Of a DNA stretch of 64,000 nucleotides, positions 12,726-27,700 are shown piece after piece. The DNA is taken from positions 62,001-126,000 of the forward strand of contig JAMZAV010001834.1 in assembly GCA_024449915.1 (NCBI GenBank), read 5' to 3'. Numbering within the stretch: position 1 is the first letter of the stretch; every line of letters begins with the position of its first letter. The position numbers and the translations under genes were made by a program. This DNA comes from Sweltsa coloradensis. Lineage: Eukaryota; Arthropoda; Insecta; Plecoptera; Chloroperlidae. The notes under the pieces are model-generated. The model saw nothing but the letters and a program-made list of their open reading frames with translations. It did not search any database and was not told the origin of the DNA.

Positions 12726-15700
12726 CCATTTTTATGTTTTTCTCACCTTATGCTTTTAAAAAAATAGTGGGGCACAAGACTTATTAAAATAAATTGTTAA
12801 TACATTGAGTCTTATTGTCTGCTACGTAAATAGTATGTAAACAAAGGCCCTGATACTTACCTTCCTATGACATGGAAATAAAGCAATCAATTGATTCCAC
12901 TCCATACACTCGACTGAACCTGCAATACCTCGTCAAAAACGCTTTGATTACATAAGATTGTAACAGAGCACTCAAGTGGTTCATTCATAAATTACGTATG
13001 TCGAGCCAGTGGGAGAACGGGCTGGTCTGGCTCTGCACGGACCGACGCGGCGGCTGAGCACGGACAGTGCTGATAGCTGTGATGATTGGGTGGGAGGGGA
13101 GGGGGGGGGGGGGGGGAGGAGGGCCAGGCTAGGGCCAGGCTGACAAGACGAGACGTTATTATAACTTACACTTCCACTTTTTAATAGGTGGTTAGAAGAA
13201 AATATTTATGTTAACATTGGACCAGTTACAAACTTACAATAATATTATTAGACATCCTGAACTATGAGAAATGTTGATCATTTATGGAATATTATATGAT
13301 TTGGAAAAAAGTGACAACTTTGATAATAAAACTTGAAAATGTCACTTGTTTACCATTTTGTTGGACAATGTGTAGGCCGGGCTACATTTTAACACTTTGT
13401 AAAAAAGTCGCCAATCTTGGATTGCTTAAAAACGGGGGCGTATTTTTCCACTGCATACAAGGAAAGTTTTTCAAATGACGCAATGCAGTCTATAGGTATG
13501 TCGCCAGTCGACGAAATCAATTGATGGATCGTTTGAATAGCTTTTAGAGCCTCTTCTTTCGGAGGAGGCAACACTTCTTCATCATCATCTTCGCCATCCG
13601 AATCACTACTTTCCACTTCAACACTGCAGCTCGGCTCGTCGGAGATAGGCGTAGGCTCGTAAACAGCCGAAGTTAACACGTCGTTATCAAAGTTAGTGAA
13701 GTAATCTAAGCTGACACCTTTCATCAGGAGAAGATAATCGGCGTCGTTAACATCAAACTCCGAATCATCATCCGAAAAAATCGCCGTCCCCAACTTGGCC
13801 GTCCCCATCATCGACTTCCCAAACACCGCCGTTCCCAAAATCAACTTCCTCAACTTCGCCGTCTCCAACGTCGCCGTCCCTATCATCGACTTCCCAGACA
13901 GACGTCAACGTCCTCGAGATCGGCGTCTTCAGAATCATCTAGGTCTGGGATAGGCTCCGGCGCTATTGGGGTTAGAACAATTCCCCCCTTCTTAAAACAA
14001 TTGGCAATTGTTTTTGGGGTTACTTTTCCCCATGAAATGGCAATGGCTCTAATAGCGTCAAGCACTGTCCACTTTTTAATTTCATCAACTGTGCGACCAA
14101 TCTTTATTTGTCTGGTATATGATCGCAAAAGTTGCCGGCGGAAATGATGTTTTAGATTTTGAATGATGCCTTGATCTAAAGGCTGGAGTACGCTGGTGGT
14201 ATTCGGTGGGAAAAAACAGTATCTCAACATTTGGTGTTGCCAGTTCAGGAATGTTGTGCGCTGAACAGTTGTCGAGCGTCAGTAAACACGTGCCGGTTCT
14301 TGACAGGCCATGCGCCTCTGTAACCTAATTAGCCAATCACGAAAAACCCTACCTGTCATAAGTGACAGGCAGATCAGATAGTGCCAAGCCTTTGAAACAG
14401 CGTGGCTTACCAAACTAGCCTAGAACCAAAGGTTTCATTTTCTCTGAGCCGTCTAAATTCACACAGAGTGCTAACGGTCAACCTCTCCTTGCTGCGTTTT
14501 GTTCCATGGCATTTCTCCCCTTTTATAGCCAAGGATCTTTCGGGCATCATATTGTAAAAAACAGCGCTCTCGTCCATATTAAATATGTTTTGCGCACTGT
14601 ATTGTCAAATATGTGCTGGTGTCTTCAATCCATGTTGACACTTCATTCTGGTCCACCCTTTGAGCCTCGCCGCAAAACCGCAAGGCAGACGATATTGAAT
14701 CTTTTTTTAAATCGATCAAGCCACCCACTTGACGCCGCAAAATCATCGATATTTAATTGCAAGGCGATTTCACGGGCTTGTTCCACTAGCATTGGACTAG
14801 ATAGTGGTATGTTTAAACTACGCACCTGCGTAAAATACTCGAAGAGTTGTAATTCCAGCTGTTCATGTTTCGCCGGACGTAGCCTCTGCCTTTTACATCC
14901 ACTACCACCACACTTGATGAAAGCGTCTTCTATTCTGTCCCTATTATTTATAATTGTAGATAAAGTCGAATTAGGAATTCCGTATTTAAGGGCTAACGCA
15001 CCTTTCTTCTCCTCCTTTTTGTCAATGTCTTTTAAAAGTTTAACTTTTTCCGCAATAGTCAGAGTTTTATACTTTTAGTTGGCGGAGCCATCGCTAAACA
15101 ACACGCAAAACAAAACACTGACGCACTTGTCTACAAACAGAGCATTCAACACGTTCACGTTCTCGACTTACAGTAGCAGACTAGTGGCAGACGTTCAGGC
15201 GAACAAAACTCAACTTGTAGAATCTATTCTTAGCTCGTAGCGGCGAGGGGAAGTGGGCCTGCGCAGAAGACTAGGGAGTGTTGAGGGGAGGTGCGGGCGG
15301 GCAGGGAGCCAGCTGGCCGGGCGGCATTCCAGCTAGACACAGTACAGAACGATGCAGGCAATAACTACACGGCGGCAAAGCATTGACGGCGGCTAGCGGT
15401 CTAAGCGATCTTTCGACTGCTTAAAACTGTTTCGAATTATCAGGCAAATTATAATGGATATTTAATGACGGGGAAAATTATTTGTTCGAATTACACGTTA
15501 TCGAATTTTCGATTTAAACACATCCTTTAACATGTATGTTCCCATACTATTGGCCGGGAACTGAGTTATTCTACGAATTACACAACTTTTCGAATTATGG
15601 GTGCTCGAATTAACGGGGTTTAACTGTACAGTATTAAGAGCATGCAGGAATGCTTTTCACACCACAAATAGATGTAGGTATTTCTGACCAAGACGAAACT

Positions 15701-18700
15701 AGACTTATCATTATGTTTATTATTAAATTAATATAAAAATAAAATAAAACTCGAATCACTTATTCTGCAACTCTAGTCTGTAATTAATAAACTTAATAAT
15801 AAAGTTATTCATTCTTTCCACGTCATCTATGCCTATTGACCATACTTGTTATTCCAGATACCATCAACTCCCCCACCACCCCCACCTCCTATGCCCAGCA
15901 CCTTCACTAACCCTCCTCCAACGCCTTCATACCAACCGTCTCCAACCAAACAACAGCCATCCCCTCAGAAGTATCAACCATCCCCTCAGAAGTACCAACC
16001 ATCCCCCACCAAACAACAGCCATCCCCTCAAAAGTACCAGCCGTCCCCAACTAAACAACAACCACCCTCCCCTCAGAAGTCCCACCCTTCAAGCCCCAAT
16101 AAGCAATACCCCTCCCTAGCGGAGCTGAAGAAGATACGGGTGTCGCCTCCCAAGCCCGGGAAGCTCTACCCCTGCCTCTCAGACATCGAGGCAGCTACTG
16201 AGACGGAGAGCGAGATGCAGGAGGAGCAGGACAGCGGCCAGTATCGCAGGTGCGTTGCGTCTGAAATATCAATCTGCGGTTTAGTGTTTGTGGTTTGGGA
16301 AAGAAGAAAGGAGACCAACAGCTTACCTTAAACGAGATGGGCAGCTGCGTGAAACTGGCTGGTTAACATAAATATTTACAAAACAAGATACACAATGTCG
16401 TACGTTTCGGCCAACGCGGCCTTGGTCACCGACCGTTAGAGAAGAACTAAATTTAAAAATATTTACAATATATTACAAGGCGCTGTTGGGGGTGAGGGTG
16501 GGTGAAGGTGGCGGTGCAACAAGTGGGAGGTGTCAGGTGGTCTAAGAGGGAGGGCCTAGGCCTATCTTAGATTGAGGTTAGGTTTTTTGCGCGAGCTGGT
16601 GACTATTTGGTGCGCTAATTCCCATTGTCTTAAGTGTTCCTCGTTGCAGGATGGGGGTAATGACTTAACAACCCTCGTTGTGTAGCAGTCATTGAAGTCC
16701 CTGTTGTGGGTTCCTGCATGTTGTGCCACCGGTTTTAGTTCAAGTTTCCTGACAGTGTCCTGCCTATGCCCATTCATCCTGGTGCTCAGGGAATTAGTGG
16801 TTAGGCCTATGTACTCGGCTGGGCATAGCTGGCACTGTAGTTGGTAGATCAGATTGGTTGTGGTGCAGTTGTTGTGTTGCCTTATGGGGTATGTTATTCC
16901 ATTTGCTCGAGCAGTAAATGTTGAATTGGGGGGGGTGAATTTGGCAGGTTTTACAACGGGGTCTCATGCAAGGGTGAGAACCCTGGGGTTGGGGGAGCTT
17001 GTCGGTCTTCCTGACGGGGGGGTGTCTAACGATGTGGTCACTGATGTTGGTGGCCGTCGGAAGTACACGCGAGGCATGTTCAGGGCCAAGTCGTTGGTGA
17101 GGGCCGATGCTTTAAGAATATGTGCTCCTCGTTTCAAGATCCCGTTGAGTGCCTGTAGGCCTGGGTGCCACTTGGTGACAAGCGGGATGTCTTTCCCAAA
17201 CCACAAACACTAACCTAGCTGATAGGCATTCTATCACGAACAACAATCTGCGGTTTAGTAATAATAACTCTTAAGATTGTAAATTACAACAGACACTAGG
17301 GGACATCGTCTTTTTTCTTTGAAATGTACAATAATTTTCTTTTATCATATAATTGGTCCTCCGTCTACCTATTGTTCAACATGTTTGCTGCAAGATCTAC
17401 AACACGGGTACGGCACACGATATGGCAGCATCATCTTGGCGGGGGTATTATATTACATGCAGTAAATGCATCCCCTTGGAGTCCCATATTCCATGCCCTA
17501 ATTGATGACATTGCTTTAGCAGAACATTCTAAATTTGCCCGCTGACGCCACTTACCATCGATCCTCTTGCCAAGAAAGCAAGGGTGCGCCCACAACTTCC
17601 GACCGATGCCAACTCTAATGGCTGATCTGTGACCTTTCATCTCTGTGTGTGTTGAAGTCCAATAAAAAATCACCCATCCACTGTCTGTAACGTTATCATT
17701 CTAATCGTTTGATAATGCATCTGCATCAAATCAAAGATTCCTGTGATAAGAAGGCCTACGTCATAATCCTCAACATGTCATTTCATGATTTTCGTTACTA
17801 CAGTATTTTATTTTCATTACTGTATTGCCGGGCAGAATGCTCGTCTCGCATGTATGACTCGGAGATCACCGATAACGAAATTATTTACGTGACGCATAGA
17901 TCTGTCTGTAAAAACTAACGTTTCTTTTCCTCAGCACTGACGAGGAGATGGAATCCAGCTTAGACACGTCGGACACAAGCTTTGGGCGCGAGATACTCCA
18001 GGCCGTCAGCTGTCAGGCCACCCCTCTGAAGCGAGACAACGCCTCACTGGCCGTGCTAGACGACATGGACCACTACCTCGCCGAGGCTCTAGAAGACTCG
18101 ACATCGACATCCGACTCGGATGAGGGACCCACGCCACCCAAGAAGACCAGGGCCAGGAGTCGCTCGCCTAAGGTACGTCACACGTGGGCCCTACTCGGAG
18201 AAATTTTACATTTTATTTTGTGAATTTGATTTCCAAAAGTGTTGTTTTTTTGGTTTTTTTTTAATTTAAACACAAATTTTGAAAGATGTTAAATGTTTAG
18301 GCTATTAAACATTTTTGCCCATCCCTAGTTCCTAGGACCATGTATAAAACATAAGTGAGTAGGCCTATCTAGCCCTATGTAGAATACAGTAAGTAGTACA
18401 AACTGGCTACTAGACTAGAAATGAATCTTTCTGTTTCTACACTGGCCTTATGGTTCTAATCTCGTCGCTAATCTAGACTGATCGTGACTGTTTCAGAAAA
18501 GCGACAAGTTCCGCAGTCCGACGTCCGCCCCGTCGCACAGCTTCAAGTACTCTCGCGGAGAAGACTACTCCAGCCCCCAGTCCCAGTCCCAGCCTCTCCC
18601 GACGCATATCCTGGAGGAGGGTCATCAGATGCCACTCTTGCACACCGTCAGCTTCTACAGACGCCAGCAGAACATGGTACGTATTATCCGCATCCCTAGG

Positions 18701-21700
18701 ATTTCTACAATCTTATTAGATGGAAAGATTCCAATTGATTTAAACCAAGCAACAAACGTGGCAGTATCTTGGGGTGCATTCTGTAACCTGCTTAGTGCTT
18801 ACTGTACAATTTTTTTTTTTTTTTTAATCATGTGGTATTTTGTTTAATAAATGAGTCTTTTTGTTTCCACTATCATTTGATGATTTTTTTAAACAAAATT
18901 TAGTAATTTACTTATGTAAAAAATGTGTGTTATTTTGTTTACAAATTGCAAATTGGTTCTTCATTATTCGATTGTTAATGGCGTCGACATAGGCAGGGTT
19001 GGTTTGGTCTTTAACTTATGCCCCGTCTGCAAATCAATTACATATTATAATAGACCTACAGTGGGTAAAGTAAATAAAAATATTTATGTAGACCTACATA
19101 TTACAAATAAGCAAAACCTTTAGGCCTAAGCCTATATTAAGAGGAGTCACTGAAGCTGTCGCGGAGACGAGTTTAGGCACTCAGCTTTCTGTTTTTTCCG
19201 GGTAAACGGTTTATAACACCCATATCAAATTTCACACCAACATTAAGAAAGAATAAATCTATGATATCCAGTACGCTTATTCCTAAATTACTTCACTGAT
19301 TTTGAATTAAAAATTACTTGAAATCAGTATCACCTATATTTGCTCCATTTTGGTCAACTTTGGGAATTTATTCCAAGTGTACAGATTTTTTTAGCAGAAA
19401 TTTGCATACTGGACATCAACATTTATATCAATGTGAATGTGCAGGTTTATTTGGTTTTATCGTAAGATAAATGGCTTGGTGGGAATTTCCAGAATTGAAA
19501 TCCAAATGGATTTCCCTTTTTTCACATTTTGGACTTAGGCCTATGTCTCGCAATGGATCTTTAAGGCTTATTTTTTAACGAAGTGTGGCTATCAATATAA
19601 AAGTACTTTCTTAACATTTGAGTAAAATTTGGTAATGAAATTATTACCAACCATTCAGCAGAATCATCAACACCTGAGTGCGCATATTTTAGTTGGGCCA
19701 AGCTCAGCGTCCCTTCTTAAGGCCTACTATTTACGTCCTTAGCCTGCTGTCATTTCTTTGGTTTTAATTGTTAAATTAATTGCAAAATTGACAGAATTAA
19801 CATCATGTGTATTAAAATTTACGCACTGAATATTAAACCCTCATCCCTACACCAGGGCCCCAAGAAGCCTTCGCGTCTGGTCACGAGACAGCCCGAACCC
19901 GAGCACGTCAGCATAGCCGAGCATCCCACACTCCCAACAGACACGGACGCCGTCAGAGACAAAGTATCGTCACTACTGGACGAGATCTCGAAACACCAGA
20001 CGATCATATCGCAGGCGAGCCAGGCGTTGAATCTCTGTAGCTCCACGGTCGAGTTCTCTGGATCTGCTGAGTCTGTGGAGGGGGAGAGACTTTTGCTGTT
20101 GGCCAGTGAGTTCCATAGACTTACACTTTTACACTTAAAATGAAAGTTATGGGTGGTTTTGCTACACTAGGAGTAAGATAATTAATTTTTTTATTATTTT
20201 CTAGTGGAATTGAATAATTTAAAGTTAAAAAAATATGATTTTTCTTGTATATATTTGTGTTGGACCATACCATTTGTTGATCCATGATGGAATTTATCAT
20301 TTAATATTTGCAAAATGTGGTTATAGTTGCCTTAGGCCGGCCTAATGGACCTTAATTTAAGTTCCCACTCCCAGAGGAACCCTTAAAACTAGGGCTGTGC
20401 GAATATTCGACTTTTGAATAATATTTGCGAATAATTTTTTCCCAATATTCGATTCGAAATTCGAACTATTTTGGCTCTCCACCCTCTCCTCTCCACCAGC
20501 GCACTCTGTCGCATGCATTGTATGCTGGGAAGCGTGTTGCTCCTACAGCCACCTATATTTTATAAAAACCTCTGAACAGAAGACTGTGTTTTCTTCAATG
20601 TAAACAATGATTACCGGCTTTTGTTGAAAATAAGATTTTGTTGGTTGTGCTTGCAACACACTACTCAGAATTCCTTGCGGAGTTCGGGCACGCGCAGAGA
20701 CTTTACGAAATCGTCTATTGTAACTTTCAGGCTGGACTTTATGTTCTCTATGCTTTCCCAACCTGTCAATCCTTCTTCTTCAACTAAACCACCCGGTTGG
20801 CCATTTAACACTAATTGTAACAACCAGTCATTACCATTTTTATTATATTCAACTCTAATCTCTTATCACTAGGTAAGGAACCGGTCCATTCATTTAGAGC
20901 GCCCACGATAATGTGTGGTTGACTTTTATCTGAACCGTTCTTTTCCTCAGCTCATCGCCGCCAAGCTGCACTGAACGAGATACAACGCTTGAAGGTCGAG
21001 GGCAGTCTAAAGGCTTTGGGCCAGTCTGGCCAACACGTGGACTTGACAGAGAAGGGGACCCTCACGGCTACCAACATAACACTACCGCTGAAGAAGGAGT
21101 ACATCCGCAGCATTCTCAATGGTACGTTCTTTAGCTCAAGAAATTATTGAAACGTGTATTTCACATTTAAATCTTGAGATGTCTACCAAAGCTTGTGTTT
21201 TTGCGTTAATATCGGCAGAGATAAATTTCAATTGAGGGTGGAAGAGTAACAAATTTTGAGTACAGTGAAGCTTTGACGAAGCATGATTCATGCAAGTAGG
21301 CCCCTACACTGTACAATAATAGTACCTTGATTATCCCAGATGGTTTGTGGTATAATCCTAATTTTTTAGTAAAGTTTATAACAAAATATGTAGGTATGTT
21401 TGTTCCAAATGATAGTTGGACGGCCAGTTCGTGTGGGAAAAAATGTGCGATGCCGATGTCACACACTATCATCTCGTAGACTGTGCACGCCGATCGTTTG
21501 CCAGTCTGATAATTTTAATTACTTTGCACTCGTATCCATCAATGCGTTGTGCATGAAGAACAAAGATAAAGGTCACATTGGACAGTCCCACTTCATAGCC
21601 CTTTTAAGCGTTAACATAATATATTATGTTTCAATTTAATAACGAAATACGTAATCACGACGCATAGGGTTGTTATTCCTGGGCTTATCTTCTTTCCCAG

Positions 21701-24700
21701 GCTTATCTTTCCACGAGAGCTTAGCACGGGCGAGAGTGAACATGGTGTTAAAGATACAGTAATAAATTCAACCATGGCTGCTTCACTCATATTCATTTTT
21801 TTGGTGTAGGCCTACTGTAATTCAAGTGGAATGGCCCACTGCACTGTAATGCTCATGTGCATTGTTTTTGTTTTTAATACGTTTTCCTGTGAAATACGTT
21901 CAGAACTAGAGCCTACTTGGAAAATGATTTAGAAGTGTTTCACCGTAGTCCTACTACAGGGGTGGAAAATTACCCCTTGCCCGGGCAAGTAAAAATTTCA
22001 TGCTGTCTCTAAATCATCAAGAAGTAAAAAATACACTTTTTAAGAAAAGATCCTTTTTTATATTAAACCAGCACCTTGCAGCACCTGTTGGCAAGTGTTT
22101 TTCATTTATCAATGCAACATTGGCTAGCTACTTCCACAATTTATTATTGATACAAATTCGCATTAAATTGCATTTTACTAGGTAATCAAACGTTATGCAA
22201 CACTAAAAAAAAATTCACCTTCGGCAAATTGGCCTCCGGCGGCTGGGGGACCATGACAGTATATACTTCTGGCCCCTACTTATTTTTCCTGTCCCCTACC
22301 TTTTTAGTGGATATCTCCATACATGTACCAAATGTCATTCATTCCTTGACCCTGTTGTCTTGCAGACGACAACACGCACTACTTCATGTGCCTGCTCAAG
22401 TCTCAGGACCAGGTGCAGCCGACCCCGGTGTTGTCCGCGACCAGGGAAAACCTCAAGAACGGACTCAGTCTGGTGTTCAACGGCCCCCTCAAGTTGGTAG
22501 ACCTCTACAACGACTTCAAGGTGTCACTCGAGGTTTACACGCTCAAGGCAAGGAAGGAGATGTTGCCGCACGAAGTCAAATACCACATCAATAAAAAGGT
22601 AATTGGCTTGCTCTTTGGGGGTAATTCATTTTATGCGGTATGGGCGGATTTTCTAGCAGATAGATTTACTAGATTTAAAATTTGTATCTTCAAAATATTT
22701 TTTGTTATTTCTAGTACATTTTCAAACGAGGATATAATCTTAAGTTTTCGTAGGGGTAGTTAGGAAGCATCACTTTTGTGTCCATGTGTGTTTCATTACC
22801 TGACTACCGGTAAATCGGAACCTTGACGTCTGATTAATGTACATTTTTTGCTGGCATTGCCCTTAAACAAGGATGATACAGAATGTTTTGTGACCCTGGG
22901 GTGGTTACTAGTTGTCCCAAAAATTTAAAATTCATGACCCCGCACTTACAGCATTAATGACTGAGAACAGCGCTGAACATTTTTAATGGTAAGCTCACCC
23001 GTCACCGCCACAAAATAGATGAACGCATAGCAGATGATTTTATTTTGGTACCTTATTTTTCTTTGGCATTCAATAGTAATTGATAGAGGTAGTGAAAAAT
23101 GGTGATAACGAAATTCGCGAATTTTTTTAAATGTCCTTTTTAGTGCCTAAAATGTAATATTGTCGACGAATTACATCATTTAGAGATGGAAAAAACACAT
23201 TTTGAAATCGCGAAATTTGCGAAATCTCGTGTATAGCGCGAAATAACGAACGAAATTGTATGAAACTGGTCAAAACGCGAATCAACTCGTGAAATTGAAC
23301 TGTTTAGAGTGCAAAATGTAAGGGATGGTGGAGGTGCCGGTCCAGTTTTGGTGGAGGTGCCGGTCCAGACTGAATATTAAGCGTGCGGTAGGCGGTACAG
23401 TCATCAAACAGTCAACGCAACGCGCGCGTCACGAGCTTCACAGAAATAGACCGCGGAAATAACGGCGCGTATATGGCTCCGAGGAAATAGTCCACCAAAA
23501 TAACAGTGCATACAAAGATTTATTTTTTGTTGGGAATCGACTCTGAATCAATTTTTAGGTCACAATGATCGATTCTAACTTTTTGTAATCGATGTCATCC
23601 CTAACTTAAGGGGCTCCGTTTTTTTTTTTTTTTTTTTTTTTTTTGAAACGTTTTTGACAATTTTTTCGAAATCGCGAAAAACGCGAAATTTGGGTTTTTA
23701 AAAACGAAATTTGCGTTTTTATATCACCATTTTTCATTAACTCTAGTAATTGATATAGGCCTACTACTCGCTCTTTAGAGTAGGCCTACTCCTTCCTATT
23801 CCTGTGCTTGTACAATTTACATAGTTGTCATTGTACGTATTTATGAATTCTATTTGGTTGTCAAATAGGTGGCAATATAGTTAATACTCAATAATAATTC
23901 GTAAATACTGCATTGCTGGTGAAAAGATAAGAGTGTGGCCTCATGCGGGATGCCATATTACTATTAGTAGTAGGCCTATATTGCCTAGTTCTTGTGTATA
24001 GTAGTGTATCTTGGAAACTAAATTAAAACCATGACTACATATAAAATAATTTAGATACGTTTGTGCATTCCAGGACGGAAAGAAGATGACTCCCAAGAAG
24101 AAGAACGACTCCCGTCTGCTGAGGACCCCGGTTCAATCCCCAGCTGGCCCTGGTGCTGTTCTCTCCCCGGCGTTCCAGATGGCCGGCTACGTCATGTTCT
24201 CACTACGCGAGCTGCAACGCACGCATTTCACCCTTAACAAGGTGAGTAAATATTACTTTGATATCTTTACTAAGTAATGGCAATTAGTAAAATCGTAAAC
24301 CGGTTAAACAAATCCAAACCTGTTTTACTTCCTAAATTTAAATAATAGCTCAAGTATTTATGTAATTAAGAGGATAAACTATATAGGACATGTGTTTTAA
24401 CAAATTTCTAGGGCTGTGCGAACCGGTTTGAAAATCGTACCGAACTCTCGAGAGTAAATTCGATATTTCGATATATATCGCATGCCGAAACGCCAATGCC
24501 AAGCCGACGGCATTATTATGTACTAGACTAAGCCTATTTCATTTTACGTCTTCAATGAATGATTTGACGTAAATTGTATGCTTTTGTTTAATAAACGTGA
24601 CGCGTAATATATAACCAGGGCCAGGTATTTGGGGTATTAACGATAAACGCGAATTGTTGTTTTCTATTAATTTTTTTTCATATCTTTACGTTTCATGAGT

Positions 24701-27700
24701 TTCAAAATGCAAATATCTGGTTCTTAATTTCGCAAATTTTCGCGAAATCGGTGTTCATCCGCGATATTCGCAATTTTTCACGATTTTCCCTATTTCGGCG
24801 ATATATCAACGATTTTCTCGCTTTTCTTGTCTTTTTGCAAAAATAAAATAAAATAAAATAAAATTCGATTTCATTTTTATAATTCGAACAAAATCCGTCC
24901 GCGAAATATAATTCTTGCAAAAATGTTAGCCGAGATTCTGGGCGTGTTGCGCAGACCGCCTAGGCGCTGGTCGGAGCATCGATGTGTTTTATAGGCTCGC
25001 CCGCCAGCCGCTATACGTTAATCCGTGATTCGTGTCATGACGTCGTACTAGAGAGCGAGTCAGTAGTCAGCGTCCTTCAAATGGATTTCCCATGTTTCCG
25101 TCCGTGTTGTCAAATACTTGTCTGCTCTCGTCTCGTTCCTCGCATTGATTTTCGTATGATTGAAAATGGGGCGCTGGAAAGAAGTTAGTGTTGCTTCAAG
25201 AGCGTTAGAATATAAAAAAGACGGGTTTTATGTGCACGACAAAAAAATAATCATGTGCAAGTTCTGCAACAGTCGAGTAGAGTGGATTCGGCGAGATTCG
25301 TGTGAAAAGCACATCACTTCAAAAAATCACATAGGCCTACTCAAGAAAGAGAAGGCAGAATCAAACAATAATACCGCTGGATTACAGTCTTCTATTACCG
25401 GCTCCTTTACAACCCAAGCCAGAGCAAGGAATTCATCTCCTAGAGATAGATACCTAGACTAGGCTAGGGTTCTTAGTATTCTGAAGCCCCCTAATTGAAA
25501 ATGTCAAGCCCCTAGCTAGCCTAGACCTAGGCCTAGTAGGCCAAGTCCTAGGCCTAGGTGCAATTTGTTTTATCAAATGCCTAGGCCCTACTCCTACATT
25601 TGTGACTCAGGAATCCCAAATTAATTTGCAAAGAAATGGCCCTAGGCCTAGCTTTATTTGACTGAGGAGCCTGGGCCTAGGCTAGGCTTACCAGTAACAC
25701 CAAGCCTAGGCCCTAATGCATGGCCCATGCATGTATGTACATGGTAACACCAGTATGTTACCATGGCAAACTACATTTTTATTGCCACCTGAAAAATCCC
25801 ATTTATGATCCCGGTTGCAAAATCCCCAAAATATTGAAAAAAATTTATACACCGCTAAAAAACAAAATGTCAATAATTTTCACCACCAATTCACCACTTT
25901 TGGCCAAATTAAAAACGAAAATTGCAATTTATTTTCACCCCAAATACCTGGCTCTGAATATAAAAAACTAAAATGAAGCGTTGCAAATGTATTGAAACGA
26001 CAAGCCTTCGCAGTTATTTCGTAAATCTGGCTGCCGAAGAAGTGGAAGATGACAATTTGTAGAAATGGAAGCTCAGTCCAGCTGACGGCATCTAGGCCTA
26101 GGCCTACTATTAATGAGTTTAGTCCGTTTATAAGAGAATCTATCCCTTTTCCCAGTATGCGTAGCCCTACGACTAGTACCTCTAGCGAACCAGATAAGGA
26201 TCACACTCAAGGCCTAGGACTATTATTGCATCGAGTGAAAACAAACAAGATCCTAGGCCCTAGCCTAGGCTAGGCCTAGCCCTGCGCCTATTTATTTATT
26301 TATTTATTTAATAAGCATACAGTATGACTCATGAATCTGAGTATATCAGTAGAGTATTGTAATGGTCAAAATCTGTATAACAAACACATACAATATTTAC
26401 AAGCACAATATTAACAACAATAACAATTAAAAGGAGAATAGAGAATAAAAAATTAAAAGACACAAGGTGTCATAATTAAAAGCGTTAAGATCACTTCCAC
26501 TTCTCTGCCAGGAGGTCTTCTACCGAGTAGTATAACTTTTCCTGGAGAAAACGTTTGAGGTTAATCTTGAAGGCCCGTTTGTCCTGGATGGTCTTCAGGT
26601 CCCTAGGCAATTTATTGTAGAGCTTACGACCCATTTGCATGACACCTAAGCTCGTCGACTTCAGTCTATGCCGCTCGTGGATAAGGCTAACAGCAGATCT
26701 CGTGCCATGGCCATGATGACTGCCCGTTTGGAAACGGGGAAGATTCCCCTTAACGAACAGGCAGATAGCCAATATGTACAGGCAAGGTAAGGGCATTATA
26801 TTAAGCTCACGGAATTTAGGCCTGCATGATTGACGAGCGTTAATGGATACCATGCTTCTGATCGCCCGTTTTTGAGCACGGAAGACTTGGATGGATTGAT
26901 GTGTCCCTCCCCAAAAGATTATACCATACTGGATAATGGATTGGACTTGCGCAAAGTACACTGTCCTCAAAACCGATAGGTCGCACTCTCGGGCAAGAGT
27001 TCGAATGGCAAAGGTAGCTTTTGCTATCTTACGTAGCAGACCGTCAACATGAGGTACCCAGTTTAAATGGTGGTCAATGGTCAATCCTAAACAGTTAGCT
27101 GAAGGGACTGTTGGTGTGCTTGATGGAAGTATAGCTTCTTGTCCCTGAGGTGCAAATAAGACTATTTGGGTTTTAGCTTCGTTCATCCTGAGCTTATTTG
27201 GACTGAACCAGTGGGAGAAGTCCATGATTGTGGAAGTGATTTCATTGTCAAGGTCTAGACTGTTGTCGGCATGAACGGCAGCGCTCGAGTCATCAGCAAA
27301 TTGAATTATTTTCCGATTTAGAGAGTTGTTAGCGATGCACGGTGCCAAGTCATTTACAAGAAGTGAGAAACAGATTGGACTAATTATTGAGCCTTGGGGG
27401 ACACCGTTCTTGATGCGTTCCCATGGCGAGGTATGCTGATCAGTCAGTTTGACTCGTTGCAGTCGGTCAGTGAGGTACGATGACATCCAAGTCCCGGTGA
27501 TCCCAGAGATCCCATAGTGGTTAAGCTTTGATAGCAAGATTGAGTGATCCACACTATCGAAGGCTTTTGAAAGATCGCACAAGATGATGGCAGATTTCTG
27601 TTTATTTTCTAGGTCACTCGTTATTTTGTCAATCATTTCAAATATGGCCGTCATAGTAGAAAAACCCTCCCTAAAACCATGTTGGGCTTCAGATAGGATT

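Larger units (their letters stand above)
12599..15626 (-). mobile_element. Tigger/pogo DNA transposon, 3.03 kb
   Basis: Left end CAGTAGAACCTCGTTAATTC; right end is the complement of CAGTTAAACCCCGTTAATTC. It is flanked by TA (12597-12598 and 15627-15628). The transposase runs on the minus strand from an N-terminal ATG near 15090 to a stop near 13389. The element lies in an anillin intron, antisense to the gene. Confidence 0.93.

Noticed and set aside
20394..20560. Another complete hAT element starting TAGGGCTGTGCGAATATTCG
   Set aside because: No matching right end or 8-bp duplication found; kept only as a fragment.
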